DNA of 64,000 nucleotides, from NCBI RefSeq assembly GCF_012847295.1, contig NZ_JABBDY010000002.1:806001-870000 (forward strand). Direction: 5' to 3'. Positions 1 through 8,728 of the stretch are shown here, one piece after another. The number at the start of each line of letters is the position of its first letter. Positions within the stretch are counted from its first letter, which is position 1. The stretch is from Microbacterium sp. MF43 (lineage in GTDB: Bacteria > Actinomycetota > Actinomycetes > Actinomycetales > Microbacteriaceae). A model generated the notes under the pieces. The model made no database searches, was not told where the DNA came from, and saw only the letters and a program-made list of their open reading frames with translations. The position numbers were made by a program, and so were the translations under genes.

Positions 1-510
1 GTCGGTGGTGGTGGGAACGCTCACGCCCGCGTCCTCCAGCAGGTCGAGGTTGTACCAGACGGGCCAGACGAAGCCGCGATATGGGAACCCGCTGAGCTGG
101 CCCTCGGCGTTCTGCCACTCGTCGAGCGCCTCGGGCTTGATGGAGTCGGACAGTCCCCAGTCGCTGAGGTAATCATCAACCGGCACGGCCACTCCATTGG
201 CGACCCAGTCGAGCGTCCGGCCGAAGAGATTCACGATGACGACATCCGCTTCGTCGCCCCCGACGACCGAGGTCTCGAACACCTCTTGGATGTCGTCACC
301 TGCTGGGGTGACTTCAACCTCAAGTCCGCTATCTTCCTCGAACTGAGCGATCACATCCTCCTGGATCTTCCACTCGGGACTGTCGGGCGTAAATGATGAC
401 AGGACGGTGAACGTCTCATCCTCACTCTGCGCGCCCGAGGTGCATCCCGCGACGCTCACGGCCGCTGCCAGCAGGACCACCCCTGCGCCCGCCTTTATCG
501 ATCTGTTCAT
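1..510 (-). CDS. ABC transporter sugar-binding lipoprotein (partial)
   Basis: The N-terminal 170 residues of a CUT1-type extracellular solute-binding protein; the rest lies beyond the left edge. It opens with a lysine/arginine-poor but hydrophobic signal ending in V-A-G-C, a lipobox with Cys at about residue 23, so it should be a lipoprotein on the outer face of the membrane. Further in are typical family phrases such as the WKIQEDVIAQFEEDSG helix and the DEADVVIVNL segment. Two ATG codons sit in tandem (513 and 510); the AGGAGG ribosome site fits the second one better. It lies 109 bases beyond the glycosidase gene on the same strand and has its own candidate operator, so it may be a separate second importer of the locus. 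Confidence 0.85.
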   Translation of the reverse strand, partial: MNRSIKAGAGVVLLAAAVSVAGCTSGAQSEDETFTVLSSFTPDSPEWKIQEDVIAQFEEDSGLEVEVTPAGDDIQEVFETSVVGGDEADVVIVNLFGRTLDWVANGVAVPVDDYLSDWGLSDSIKPEALDEWQNAEGQLSGFPYRGFVWPVWYNLDLLEDAGVSVPTTTD

Positions 511-612
511 CATGCCTCCTTGCACGCTGTGTCGGTCTCTGCACGAAACATCCCACCAATTACGGGAATCTGCGCTGAGTTCCTTAGAATTTACATCACT
601 GTAACGAGGAAA

Positions 613-625
613 GATAGGATCAATT
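613..625. promoter_or_regulatory. Candidate operator, ATAGGAT-type copy 1
   Basis: GATAGGATCAATT overlaps the stop codon of the glycosidase gene and lies about 100 bases upstream of the binding-protein start at 510. It is the weakest of five copies of an ATAGGAT-N2-ATC half-palindrome in this locus. The others are at 7382, 7570, 8610 and 8685. Confidence 0.35.
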
Positions 626-2950
626 GGAAAGTCCGAACGATCCAAAACAAGTTGATCCAGTGCCTTCCAGGCGGAAGCGCTCCCCACGAAACTCGACTTC
701 GCACGGCGCATCCGCGAGGACGACGAGCCGCGTGTGGTCGGCGAGTGCGACAACCCTCGCTGAGGCCGTCACCTCGTCGGTAACGTCCCAGAGCATCACA
801 TCGGCCTCGACGCCGACTATCCGTCGAGTCGCGTACACCACGTCGCCAACACGGATCACAGTCACGGAATGCTCTCCAGCGGGCAGGCGCCTCACCCCCC
901 AACCGCTCCATCCCGCAGGCAGCGGAGGAAGACTCGCGCCGAACGACAGTTGGCCATCCTCATGGTCGAGGTGCAAGAGTCCTCGCACGACCGCCCATGT
1001 GTAGGTCGGCGGCATCCATGGGCTGGCTGCCATGCCCAGACTCAAGGGAGGTCGGTCGGGGGCGCCGGAGAACCACTCAGGGAACGCGCCGGGCGCTACT
1101 TGGCCGAACTGGACCGGGCTATCACTGAGTACGGGGACGCTTAGTGTCACGAGCGACGTCGCGGTTGCGTCCGGATCATGGTCGCGCACTGCTACTGCGA
1201 TCCAAGCGCTGAGGTTCGGCCAGACACCCCCCATCAGGCCCAGTCCATACTCGTCGTCGTACTCCGGCTCACCCAGCGGCACGGTGCGGGCTCCTGCTGG
1301 TGCCTGGACGCGAGGCGAGGTGAGAAGGTCCGCCACCGCCTTCGCGCGGTCGCCCTCGGCGGCACCGAACAGGAGGGGAAAGACCACGTCGGAAGTAAGT
1401 TCCTGGCGCACCATCCCGTCTCCCGTCTTCGTCAACGCGTAGGAATTAAGCGCCGAGCTCCACAATTCTGCGTTGATCGCGCCCCGCAGCTCGCTCGCGC
1501 GATCGCGCCAAGACCCCGCCTGGGCATGCCCCGATGCCTCCAAGAGGTAACCCACATCGTCGAGGGCTTGGGCTATGAGGCTGTTTATCTCAGTGGTCGC
1601 GCCGAGGATCTGATAGCCGTTGATGATGTTTCTCCAGGTGGCGAGACCCCAGACGTTAGTCGGCTCGATGTATCGCGCGCTTTCCGCATAGAACAACCCG
1701 TCGGCGCGACGTTGATCGAGGAGGTACTCGGCGGCCGCGACGACCGTGGGAAGGATCCGACCGAGGAAGATCGGATCTCTGGCAACTCGGTAATGCGCGG
1801 CGACCGCAATGATGAAGAGCGGCGTGTCGTCCTTCACCGTGAGGGCGTATCCGTCACGGAAACCATCGAACGGCGGCGACGAGACGAGTGCAGAAAAGTC
1901 CTCGGTGCGATGCGCCACGCCGTGGAAGGTCATTGCGAGATGATCCCCCCGCGCCGGCGGATCGGTTTGCGGGTCGACCGCGCTCCGCATGAACTCGGTG
2001 ATGTCTCCGGCCGGCTCTACGCCGTACTGGGCAACGAACTCGAGGAGCCGTGCGGCGAAGTCGGTGGAGAACAACGCCGCGCCGAGGACGAACCAGGCGA
2101 TGTCCCGCACGACTGCAATGTCTTGTGGAGGATTGTTCGTGAACGCGGCCCCGGTCGCGAACTCGTGCTGCACCCGGATCGCGTTGATCTTCGCCCATTC
2201 GTTGGCGTCGTCGATTCGACTGTCCGGGGTGAGAATGGATGCTCCTGAGATGCTGGCGGCGAGCGTCTGTTCGTCGCGCAATAGAAACCCATCGTCCTCG
2301 AGTACAGCGTGGGCAGCCTCCTGCGTCCGCGAGATCGTGACTCGAACACGGGTGCGAGAGGAGGGAGGGACCGCGACGGCCCACTCCGACGCGGCGCGCG
2401 ACGGCTCGCTTATTCGGACGGGCCCGAGTGCGTGACCAGCAACGAAAGTCACAGCGTCGCCTGAAGTTGCCCGAGCTGTGATGAGACCGCTCTCCGTGGA
2501 AACAGTGAAGCGAGTTTCCGATGGCGTCCATCCCGGCTTCTTGGAGTGGCGAGTGCGGACGTTGGCCGTGAAGTCCGCCCTTAGGAGAATGTCGACGCTC
2601 TGCTCACGGGAGGTCTCGTTGTGTAGGTCCAGCCATATCGAACACACCACCCGCCCGTCGTAGGAGGTGAGTGCAGTGGTACGTGACACCTGCCCCCACC
2701 CTGTCGCCCAGTCCGCACGGATGTGGCCGGGGTGAAACGTCACTGAGTCGGGTGATATCGCACGTCCCCCGCGACACGGGCTGAGGTCGACTCGCCCCAC
2801 GAGGAAGGAATCAGCGACATCCCACAGATTGTCTACGCCCCCGTCCGGGCTTGCCTGGAGATAGCCAACCGAGTTCCCCAGCGACCCGCCTACTCCGATC
2901 TCCCCCCACTTGGCAGTGATGGCGAGTCGGTCAAGTGTCTCAACGGTCAT
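620..2950 (-). CDS. Six-hairpin (alpha/alpha)6 glycoside hydrolase, GDE/MGH1-like
   Basis: About 776 residues, cytoplasmic (no signal peptide). The N-terminal 260 residues look like a beta-rich domain. The middle carries (alpha/alpha)6-barrel phrases resembling amylo-1,6-glucosidase and MGH1-like glycosidases: VVRDIAWFVLGA near residue 290, DDTPLFIIAVAAHY near 375, and EYDDEYGLGLMGGVWPN near 580. The C-terminus is beta-sandwich-like. The start chosen is the ATG at 2950, with AGGGA directly upstream and AAGGA slightly farther; an earlier in-frame ATG at 2989 would add 13 basic residues. It follows the oxidoreductase gene by 51 bases, so it belongs to the importer operon and probably trims the imported glycoside. 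The exact GH family and substrate cannot be told from the sequence. Confidence 0.7.
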   Translation of the reverse strand: MTVETLDRLAITAKWGEIGVGGSLGNSVGYLQASPDGGVDNLWDVADSFLVGRVDLSPCRGGRAISPDSVTFHPGHIRADWATGWGQVSRTTALTSYDGRVVCSIWLDLHNETSREQSVDILLRADFTANVRTRHSKKPGWTPSETRFTVSTESGLITARATSGDAVTFVAGHALGPVRISEPSRAASEWAVAVPPSSRTRVRVTISRTQEAAHAVLEDDGFLLRDEQTLAASISGASILTPDSRIDDANEWAKINAIRVQHEFATGAAFTNNPPQDIAVVRDIAWFVLGAALFSTDFAARLLEFVAQYGVEPAGDITEFMRSAVDPQTDPPARGDHLAMTFHGVAHRTEDFSALVSSPPFDGFRDGYALTVKDDTPLFIIAVAAHYRVARDPIFLGRILPTVVAAAEYLLDQRRADGLFYAESARYIEPTNVWGLATWRNIINGYQILGATTEINSLIAQALDDVGYLLEASGHAQAGSWRDRASELRGAINAELWSSALNSYALTKTGDGMVRQELTSDVVFPLLFGAAEGDRAKAVADLLTSPRVQAPAGARTVPLGEPEYDDEYGLGLMGGVWPNLSAWIAVAVRDHDPDATATSLVTLSVPVLSDSPVQFGQVAPGAFPEWFSGAPDRPPLSLGMAASPWMPPTYTWAVVRGLLHLDHEDGQLSFGASLPPLPAGWSGWGVRRLPAGEHSVTVIRVGDVVYATRRIVGVEADVMLWDVTDEVTASARVVALADHTRLVVLADAPCEVEFRGERFRLEGTGSTCFGSFGLSN

Positions 2951-3001
2951 TCCCTTGTTTCTTCCTTTCGGTGTCTGCTCCCGGCGCACGGGAAGAAGGT
3001 T

Positions 3002-4174
3002 TCAAGCGGGCGGCCCAAGATGAAACTCGTCGATCTCAGCCTGATATGCGTTCACGCGACCCCGGAGGACGTCGTCGACATCCACCCATGCGTTGACATG
3101 CGACGATTCCAGAAGCGCCATGCAGACCGCCACGTCCCGAAGCCCTTCCTCGCCAGTCACGGCGACTTTGCCCTCGCCTCCGATCGCGCCAAGCCATCGA
3201 TAGATCTGCTCCGCAAATGGGTTCGCGAAGGTGTTCTCGCGGAGAAGCCCAACTCCTTCAAGGCGCGGTCCGGAAGGCGCCTCCCCGGGATGACCACTCC
3301 ACTCGCCTAACGAACCGCGATAGGTCGGCTGCGGCTCGCCGCCGCCGGAGGTCGCCCAGGATGATGAGAGAGAGCCCACTACACCGTTCTCGAAGGAGAG
3401 CACGGCCTGCAGGACGTCGTCGACGTCGGCAGCCACCGCACCGCCGCCGCCGGTATACCGAATCGGCTCAGCGATCTTCGTGCGCGCGACGACGCTAACG
3501 ACTTCCCCGACGGTGTAGCGCAGCCAGTCCACGTAGTGCACACCATTGTCCAGCGTCGTCCCACCGCCCGCGTACCGCCGACGATGCCGCCACGTCGTTC
3601 CTGCAACCACGCGGTCTGGCGCCCACGCTCCACCGACGTTGTTCCAAGAAACCTGACGAAGTATTCCCACGCCGCCGGAGCTGATCACCTGCCGCTCCAC
3701 TTGCACCTCATCCATGCACCGAACCGTCTCCGCGACGCCGAGCACTCGGTCGTGCTTGATCGCTGTGGCGACGAGCGTCGACGCCGTGCGAACAGTGAGA
3801 CCCAGGGGCTTCTCTGTCAGAAGGTGAAGCCCGGCACTTAGAACGTCGTGACCCACACGGTGGTGCAGAAACGGCGGGGTCAGGTCAAGCACGGCATCCA
3901 CATCACCGGACGCGATCATGCCGCCGTAGTCGTCCCAGAGTGCCACAGGATCGGCCTGCACCTCGGCGAACGCGAGGTGAGGCATCGCGGTTGCACGCGA
4001 GGCGAACTCGATCGGCCACTCGGACCGCTCCTGCCACAGTGGCAAGATGCTTTCCGGGCGGCGAGTACATATGCCCCCGATGCGGACGTCGACACCGGCG
4101 GCAACGAGGTCCGCTATCCCCTGGAGGTGCGCGGACAGGATCCACCCCGATCCGATAATGCCGATTCGGATCAC
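3002..4174 (-). CDS. Gfo/Idh/MocA family NAD(P)-dependent oxidoreductase
   Basis: 390 residues. The N-terminal Rossmann fold has the IGIIGSGWI dinucleotide loop at residues 3-12 and the conserved EKPLG active-site lysine motif near residue 120; the C-terminal alpha/beta domain is of the GFO_IDH_MocA_C type. Family members oxidise or epimerise sugars, inositols and glycosides through a keto intermediate. A GTG start at 4174 is chosen because it overlaps the upstream permease stop (GTGA) and begins directly at the Rossmann strand. Longer readings add about 65 low-complexity residues with no homology character. It is translationally coupled to the permease, so it probably acts on the imported sugar. 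Confidence 0.85.
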   Translation of the reverse strand: MIRIGIIGSGWILSAHLQGIADLVAAGVDVRIGGICTRRPESILPLWQERSEWPIEFASRATAMPHLAFAEVQADPVALWDDYGGMIASGDVDAVLDLTPPFLHHRVGHDVLSAGLHLLTEKPLGLTVRTASTLVATAIKHDRVLGVAETVRCMDEVQVERQVISSGGVGILRQVSWNNVGGAWAPDRVVAGTTWRHRRRYAGGGTTLDNGVHYVDWLRYTVGEVVSVVARTKIAEPIRYTGGGGAVAADVDDVLQAVLSFENGVVGSLSSSWATSGGGEPQPTYRGSLGEWSGHPGEAPSGPRLEGVGLLRENTFANPFAEQIYRWLGAIGGEGKVAVTGEEGLRDVAVCMALLESSHVNAWVDVDDVLRGRVNAYQAEIDEFHLGPPA

Positions 4175-5031
4175 TTCGTAACCCCGGAGGTGAGACCGCT
4201 GATCAACTGCCGGGAGAAGATGATGTAGAGAAGAAGGGGCCCTGCTGCGGCGAGAGTAAGCGCAGCGAGAACTGCTGGCCAGTCGCTTTGAAACTGTCCC
4301 AGGAACTGTTGAGTGGCGAGTGTCACGGTTTGTGTTTGCGTGCTGGGCGCAAGAATGAGCGGGAACCACAGATCGTTCCAGATGGGGATCATCACAAATA
4401 CCGCGACCGTCGCAAGCGCTGGCCTGATGCTGGGCAGGACGAGCCTGAAGATAGTGAACTCGCCTGCCCCGTCAACCCGCCCTGCTTCCTTGATCTCGGC
4501 TGGCACTGAGCGCATGAACGGGCTGAGGACGAGAACGGCGATGGGCAGCGATGACGCCGTGTACACGAGAATCAGTGCGAGCACAGTGTTCATGAGTCCC
4601 AGTGTTGACATCACTTCGATCAGTCCGACCGTTCCGAGCCTGACGGAAAGGATCAGGCCCGCCCCCAGGATGGCCGACACGATGAGACGACCACGGAAGG
4701 CGTACTCAGTCAGGGCGAAGCTGAGCATCGCTCCGAGGATGACGACAAGGAAGGTGCTGGCAACGGTCACCACTGCACTGTTGAGGTACGCAGCCCCGAA
4801 GTGCCCATCGTCGAAAACGCGTTCGTAGCCGCCCAGGCTGAACGCCTCTCCGATCGGTAGGGCGAATGGGTGGGCGAAGAGCGCGTCGCGGTCCTTGAAG
4901 GAGTTGATCGCCACCATGACGACCGGTCCGATTACGAGAAGGCTTCCGAGCGCGAGTATCAGGTGAGCAAGCCATTCGCCGCGCTGCTCTGGACGGCGCA
5001 CAACGCGTCCTGACGACAACCTAGAGGGCAT
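4171..5031 (-). CDS. CUT1 ABC sugar transporter permease, MalG-like
   Basis: 286 residues with six predicted membrane helices, the first near residues 22-42 ending in VVMVAINSFKD. The EAA loop that docks the ATPase is visible as EIKEAGRVDGAGEFTIFRLVLP in the second half, and the C-terminus ends SGLTSGVTK, close to the SGAVKG tail usual for MalG-type subunits. It overlaps the MalF-like gene upstream by 11 bases and the oxidoreductase downstream by 4, so these are one transcription unit. The partner ATPase is not in the window. Confidence 0.9.
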   Translation of the reverse strand: MPSRLSSGRVVRRPEQRGEWLAHLILALGSLLVIGPVVMVAINSFKDRDALFAHPFALPIGEAFSLGGYERVFDDGHFGAAYLNSAVVTVASTFLVVILGAMLSFALTEYAFRGRLIVSAILGAGLILSVRLGTVGLIEVMSTLGLMNTVLALILVYTASSLPIAVLVLSPFMRSVPAEIKEAGRVDGAGEFTIFRLVLPSIRPALATVAVFVMIPIWNDLWFPLILAPSTQTQTVTLATQQFLGQFQSDWPAVLAALTLAAAGPLLLYIIFSRQLISGLTSGVTK

Positions 5032-5968
5032 AGCTCGGCAACTTTCGCTGGACGAAGTAGATGTACGGGACGAGGACGATCACCGTGATGAGGACTGTCA
5101 TTCCCGCGATCGTCGCGCCCATCGCCTGATTACCAGCGATTCCCGGCCCTCCGAAGAACGTCCGATAGTAGAGCGTTCCCAGCACGTCAGTGCTGTAGTT
5201 GGGTCCTGCGAGAGGACCCTGGAGAGTGAAGATCAGATCGAAGGCATTCATGCTCCCTGCAAAGAGGAGCACAGCTATCACGCCCACGGTGGGAGCGATA
5301 AGCGGCAACTGAACAGACCAGAAGATGCGTCCGTTGGTCGCACCGTCCATCCTCGCGGCCTCGATCAGCTCATCAGGGATGGACACGAGTGCAGCGAGGA
5401 ACAGCATCATTGGCACGCCGAACGACTGCCAGACCGCGATCAGTGAAACCGTGACAAGCGCGGAGCCTTGAAGACCCAACCAAGGTTCGAACAGTTCACC
5501 CAGCCCAATCGCTTCCAAGATGTCCCGGGCAACACCCCAGATCGGGCTGAGAATCAGCAGCCAAGTGAACCCTGCCACCACCGTTGAGAGGACTGCCGGG
5601 GAGAAGAGGCTCGCGCGGTAGGCGGCGCGGAGACGTAACACCCGCCGAGCAAGCAGGACTGCGAACAGAAGCCCGAGAGGGATCTGCACGAGCATCTGTA
5701 TCGCGAAGAAGATGCCGTTGTGGAGAAGCGCGGGCCAGAAGAGCGACGACCACGCCGGCGAGAACATCAGCGCAAGGTAGTTGTCCCACGGGTACTGTGT
5801 CGGCCCCTCTGCTGTGCCGCTCTCGAAGAGGCTGATCCCAAAGGACCCGGAGAGCGGGATGATCATGAAAACCATGTAGAGCAGGAGCCCGGGGAACAGG
5901 AACCCGAACAGGATGCTCGCTCTCGGTCTGAGGGTCGGTCCTGTGGTTCGGACTTGACGACGCTTCAT
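5021..5968 (-). CDS. CUT1 ABC sugar transporter permease, MalF-like
   Basis: 315 residues from the ATG at 5968 (MKRRQVRTTG), chosen because the basic N-terminus then leads straight into the first membrane helix (ILFGFLFPGLLLYMVFMIIP). The longer in-frame reading from 6046 would overlap the binding-protein gene. The EAA loop reads ELIEAARMDGATNGRIFWSV. It forms the heterodimeric channel with the MalG-like protein and receives sugar from the lipoprotein encoded 56 bases upstream. Confidence 0.88.
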   Translation of the reverse strand: MKRRQVRTTGPTLRPRASILFGFLFPGLLLYMVFMIIPLSGSFGISLFESGTAEGPTQYPWDNYLALMFSPAWSSLFWPALLHNGIFFAIQMLVQIPLGLLFAVLLARRVLRLRAAYRASLFSPAVLSTVVAGFTWLLILSPIWGVARDILEAIGLGELFEPWLGLQGSALVTVSLIAVWQSFGVPMMLFLAALVSIPDELIEAARMDGATNGRIFWSVQLPLIAPTVGVIAVLLFAGSMNAFDLIFTLQGPLAGPNYSTDVLGTLYYRTFFGGPGIAGNQAMGATIAGMTVLITVIVLVPYIYFVQRKLPSYAL

Positions 5969-6024
5969 CGATCGACTGTGATTTCGGTGGGCGGCCGGGG
6001 CTGTTCCCGGCCACCCACCGGAAA

Positions 6025-7299
6025 TCACTGGCGAGGCTCGTACCACGACTCGAGCTGAGTCTGCGCCTGCTCGGCGGCTTCCTCAGCCGTAATGTCACCG
6101 TTGAGGACCTTCGTGGTGACGTCTGTGGCAATGTCGCTGAGGCTGGGCGTTCCGCGCGACAAGTACTGCGCCCACAGCCGAATGGTCGGCTGCGCGGTTT
6201 CGCGCCACGAAAGGTACTCCTGTGCGATCGGGTTTTCGAGCTCGACGTCGTAGTCACTCAATGGCAGGAACCCCGGGAACGCGTTCGCGTTCAGGACGGC
6301 TGCTTCCTCGCCTCCCAGCCACGCCAGCAGCTCTTTGGCCTCTTCGACGTGGTCCGACTCGGGATTGTAGGTGTACGCCGTGTCGATGAAGTCGTTGATC
6401 CAGCGAGGGTCGCCTTCGTTCTGCACCGGAGGCTGGAAGATGCCCACCTCGAAATCGGCCCTGTCCTCGAAGCCGCGGATCTCCCAGGAACCAGCAGGCA
6501 TGATGATGGCCTCTCCCTGGTAGAACAGTTCCTGGGTGTCCGTGTACTTCACGCTCTGATAGCCGTCAGGCAGGTAGGGGATCCAGTCCTGCATGAACTG
6601 CCACGCAGCGACGTACTCGGGGTCGGTGAGAACTTGGCTACCGTCGATTACGGCCTGGCGGCCGTTCTCGCCGTCCCAGAAGTTCGGACCTACGTTGCTC
6701 AGGCCGGTCACCGTCGTGATCCAGGCGTCTCCTGTGCCGTAGGAAAGCGGGGTGTAGCCCGCCTGCTTGATCGCGTCGAGCACATCGAAGAACTCGTCGA
6801 CGGTCTCCGGGGGCGTAAGTCCCAGTTCGTCGAACACGGTCTTGTTGTAGGTGAACCCGTGCATCACGGATGAAGCGGGAAGACAGTACGGAGTGCCCTC
6901 GTCGGTGGACCACGCCGCCTTTGCGACATCCGTCACTCGCTCCAATTCGGGCATGCCAGACAGATCCGGTAGGAAGCCCGCGTCCCACAGGGCCAGGCTC
7001 GTGTCGAACGGCTCGCAGGCAAAGACATCTGCGGCCGTTCCTCCCTCGAGCTTGGTGGTGAGAGCGGGGGCGTACGCCTGGTTGGGCGTCGCCTCGAACT
7101 CCACCTCGATGCCGGGATGGGACTCTTCGAAAGCAGGGATGATGACGTCTTCCCACACCTGTGCGTCATCACTCCTCCAGCTGTCGACCGTGATGGTGAC
7201 TGCGTCGCCATCCGACTCATTGCCAGCAGAGCTGCAGCCGGCGACGACCAGGGTCGCTCCGACCGCGACGAGGGCAAGACTTCCGCGTCGTTTGTTCAT
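6025..7299 (-). CDS. ABC transporter sugar-binding lipoprotein
   Basis: 424 residues, family 1 extracellular solute-binding protein. The signal sequence ends V-A-G-C with the lipid-bearing Cys near residue 22. The mature part has the usual VTITVDSWRSDD strand, a GTAADVFACEPFD hinge segment, and a C-terminal AAEQAQTQLE helix. First gene of the importer set (binding protein, MalF, MalG), with 56 bases to the MalF start. Two copies of the ATAGGAT operator lie in the 302-base gap upstream, so it probably has its own regulated promoter. Confidence 0.9.
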   Translation of the reverse strand: MNKRRGSLALVAVGATLVVAGCSSAGNESDGDAVTITVDSWRSDDAQVWEDVIIPAFEESHPGIEVEFEATPNQAYAPALTTKLEGGTAADVFACEPFDTSLALWDAGFLPDLSGMPELERVTDVAKAAWSTDEGTPYCLPASSVMHGFTYNKTVFDELGLTPPETVDEFFDVLDAIKQAGYTPLSYGTGDAWITTVTGLSNVGPNFWDGENGRQAVIDGSQVLTDPEYVAAWQFMQDWIPYLPDGYQSVKYTDTQELFYQGEAIIMPAGSWEIRGFEDRADFEVGIFQPPVQNEGDPRWINDFIDTAYTYNPESDHVEEAKELLAWLGGEEAAVLNANAFPGFLPLSDYDVELENPIAQEYLSWRETAQPTIRLWAQYLSRGTPSLSDIATDVTTKVLNGDITAEEAAEQAQTQLESWYEPRQ

Positions 7300-7381
7300 G
7301 GGACTCTCCGTTGAGGCACTGCGGGAACCAGACGCGCGAAGCGCTCGCCTGAGGATTGCACCGTGACCCGTGCCATCCGAA

Positions 7382-7396
7382 ATATAGGATGAATCC
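7382..7396. promoter_or_regulatory. Candidate operator, ATAGGAT-type copy 2 (best palindrome)
   Basis: ATATAGGATGAATCCTCAG contains the perfect inverted repeat AGGAT-GA-ATCCT. It lies 83 bases upstream of the binding-protein start at 7299, where a repressor could block transcription. Confidence 0.5.
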
Positions 7397-7569
7397 TCAG
7401 AGCCCCGTTGTCAAGGGCGAAACGATCACGGTTCATGCTCGGTACTGGCGCAGCGATGCATAGCGCCTCCCGGCTCTGGATTTCCAACGGATGAAGCTCT
7501 CACCCACACCCGCGCGAAGTCCTCCCCTGCGGGATAACGGGTCTGGCGAAGTTGCCGGCGAGAATCGCT

Positions 7570-7580
7570 ATTCATCCTAT
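7570..7580. promoter_or_regulatory. Candidate operator, ATAGGAT-type copy 3
   Basis: ATTCATCCTAT, the exact reverse complement of ATAGGATGAAT, sits 22 bases beyond the stop of the oxidoreductase gene and 270 bases upstream of the binding-protein gene. It could be an auxiliary site for DNA looping with the copy at 7382. Confidence 0.45.
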
Positions 7581-7601
7581 GTATCTGAGATTCGGGCGCG
7601 C

Positions 7602-8588
7602 CTACCGCTCGAAAGGAAAATGGAGCCCAATCTGCCTGCGGACCTCGTCGAGGGCCGCCATGATCTCTACACTCTCGGCGGGAGGCATGACCGGACTCTC
7701 CAGAATTCCGCGGGCGATCTGGTCCTCCAGCGCTGCCGCTTCGAACTGCATGCCACGATGCGGCACCTCCTCCTCGAAGCGCTCGAGCACCTTGCCTGCC
7801 GGATCTCGGACAACGAAGCTGGTCGGCGAGTACCACACGGACTCGACTTCGATTCGAGCCTCGGTCCCCACCACCACTGCAGTGTTCGGCCCCTGGGCGT
7901 CGATTGCCGTTTGAATTAGCGACTGCTTGCCGCCGGGGTACTGAAAAATCACAGACGTCTGACGGTCCACGCCTTCAGGCGTCGGTGACGAAGTCGCAAG
8001 GGTGCGCGCGGGGGGACCGAACAATTGCGACGCAAATGCGACGGGATAGATGCCGAGCTCGAGGATTGCGCCGCCGCCGAGCGACGGCTGGTTGAACCGG
8101 TGCGGCGGCTCTAGTGGAAGCCGCTGACCATGATCGGCAATCAACGTGTGGATCTCACCGAGCGTGCCGTCCTCGATGATCTGCCGTATCCGCACCATGT
8201 GGGGGAGGAAGCGTGTCCACATCGCATCCAGTACCACAAGACCCTTCTCTCGCGCCCGGTTCGTGACTAGGCGCGCTTCCTCCGCGGTGATAGTGAATGG
8301 CTTTTCGACGAGTACATGCTTGCCCGCATCGAGCGCCAGCAGCGCGTTCGAGGCGTGCGCGACGTGAGGAGTGCCTACGTAGACGATGTCGACAGTGGGG
8401 TCGTTCACCAAGTCCTCGTAGGACCCGTGAGCACGGGGGATTCCGAAGCTGGTCGCAAACTCGTCGGCTCGCGGTCGGTTCCGCGAGCCGACCGACACCA
8501 CGGAGTGTCCGAAGCCCAGCAGGTCGCGGGTCATCGACCGGGCCACACTACCTGTCCCGATGATTCCCCACCGAAGTGCTTGCCGCAT
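7602..8588 (-). CDS. Gfo/Idh/MocA family oxidoreductase
   Basis: 328 residues. Rossmann motif WGIIGTGSVARS at residues 8-19, a GTPHVAHASNALLALDAGKHVLVEKPF stretch in which EKPF carries the catalytic lysine, and a C-terminal domain typical of the trans-1,2-dihydrobenzene-diol/glucose-fructose oxidoreductase branch. Probably an NAD(P)-dependent sugar or polyol dehydrogenase, the first enzyme to act on the sugar of this locus. It is transcribed away from the E1 operon, sharing a 140-base divergent promoter region that carries two operator copies. Second family member in the locus, only distantly similar to the one at 3002-4174. Confidence 0.88.
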   Translation of the reverse strand: MRQALRWGIIGTGSVARSMTRDLLGFGHSVVSVGSRNRPRADEFATSFGIPRAHGSYEDLVNDPTVDIVYVGTPHVAHASNALLALDAGKHVLVEKPFTITAEEARLVTNRAREKGLVVLDAMWTRFLPHMVRIRQIIEDGTLGEIHTLIADHGQRLPLEPPHRFNQPSLGGGAILELGIYPVAFASQLFGPPARTLATSSPTPEGVDRQTSVIFQYPGGKQSLIQTAIDAQGPNTAVVVGTEARIEVESVWYSPTSFVVRDPAGKVLERFEEEVPHRGMQFEAAALEDQIARGILESPVMPPAESVEIMAALDEVRRQIGLHFPFER

Positions 8589-8604
8589 CTCAACCTCCGC
8601 GCTT

Positions 8605-8700
8605 ATTGTTAGGATGAATCGCTAGGCATTCTTCCACTTTCGCGGCCAAAAGTCTTGTCCATTCCAATTGTCAAGGCGATAGATACGATGAATCGCCCGT
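8605..8700. promoter_or_regulatory. Divergent promoter region with two ATAGGAT-type operators
   Basis: TTAGGATGAATCG at about 8609-8621 lies close to the leftward oxidoreductase start, and ATACGATGAATCG at about 8683-8695 lies 33 bases before the rightward E1 start; the latter has the palindrome CGAT-GA-ATCG. One regulator binding both would control the two arms together. No regulator gene is present in the locus. Confidence 0.5.
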
Positions 8701-8728
8701 TCGCCCACCGAAGCTCCGAGGACCAAAG

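Larger units (their letters stand above)
7300..7601. other. Intergenic region with two operator copies
   Basis: 302 bases between the oxidoreductase stop and the binding-protein start. Short open frames here have no family character. The only notable content is two copies of the ATAGGAT operator about 185 bases apart, so I read it as the promoter region of the importer operon. Confidence 0.5.

Noticed and set aside
1178-2248. Long plus-strand open frame opposite the six-hairpin glycosidase
   Set aside because: Arg/Glu-rich antisense shadow of a gene with clear family motifs; no ribosome site or family text.
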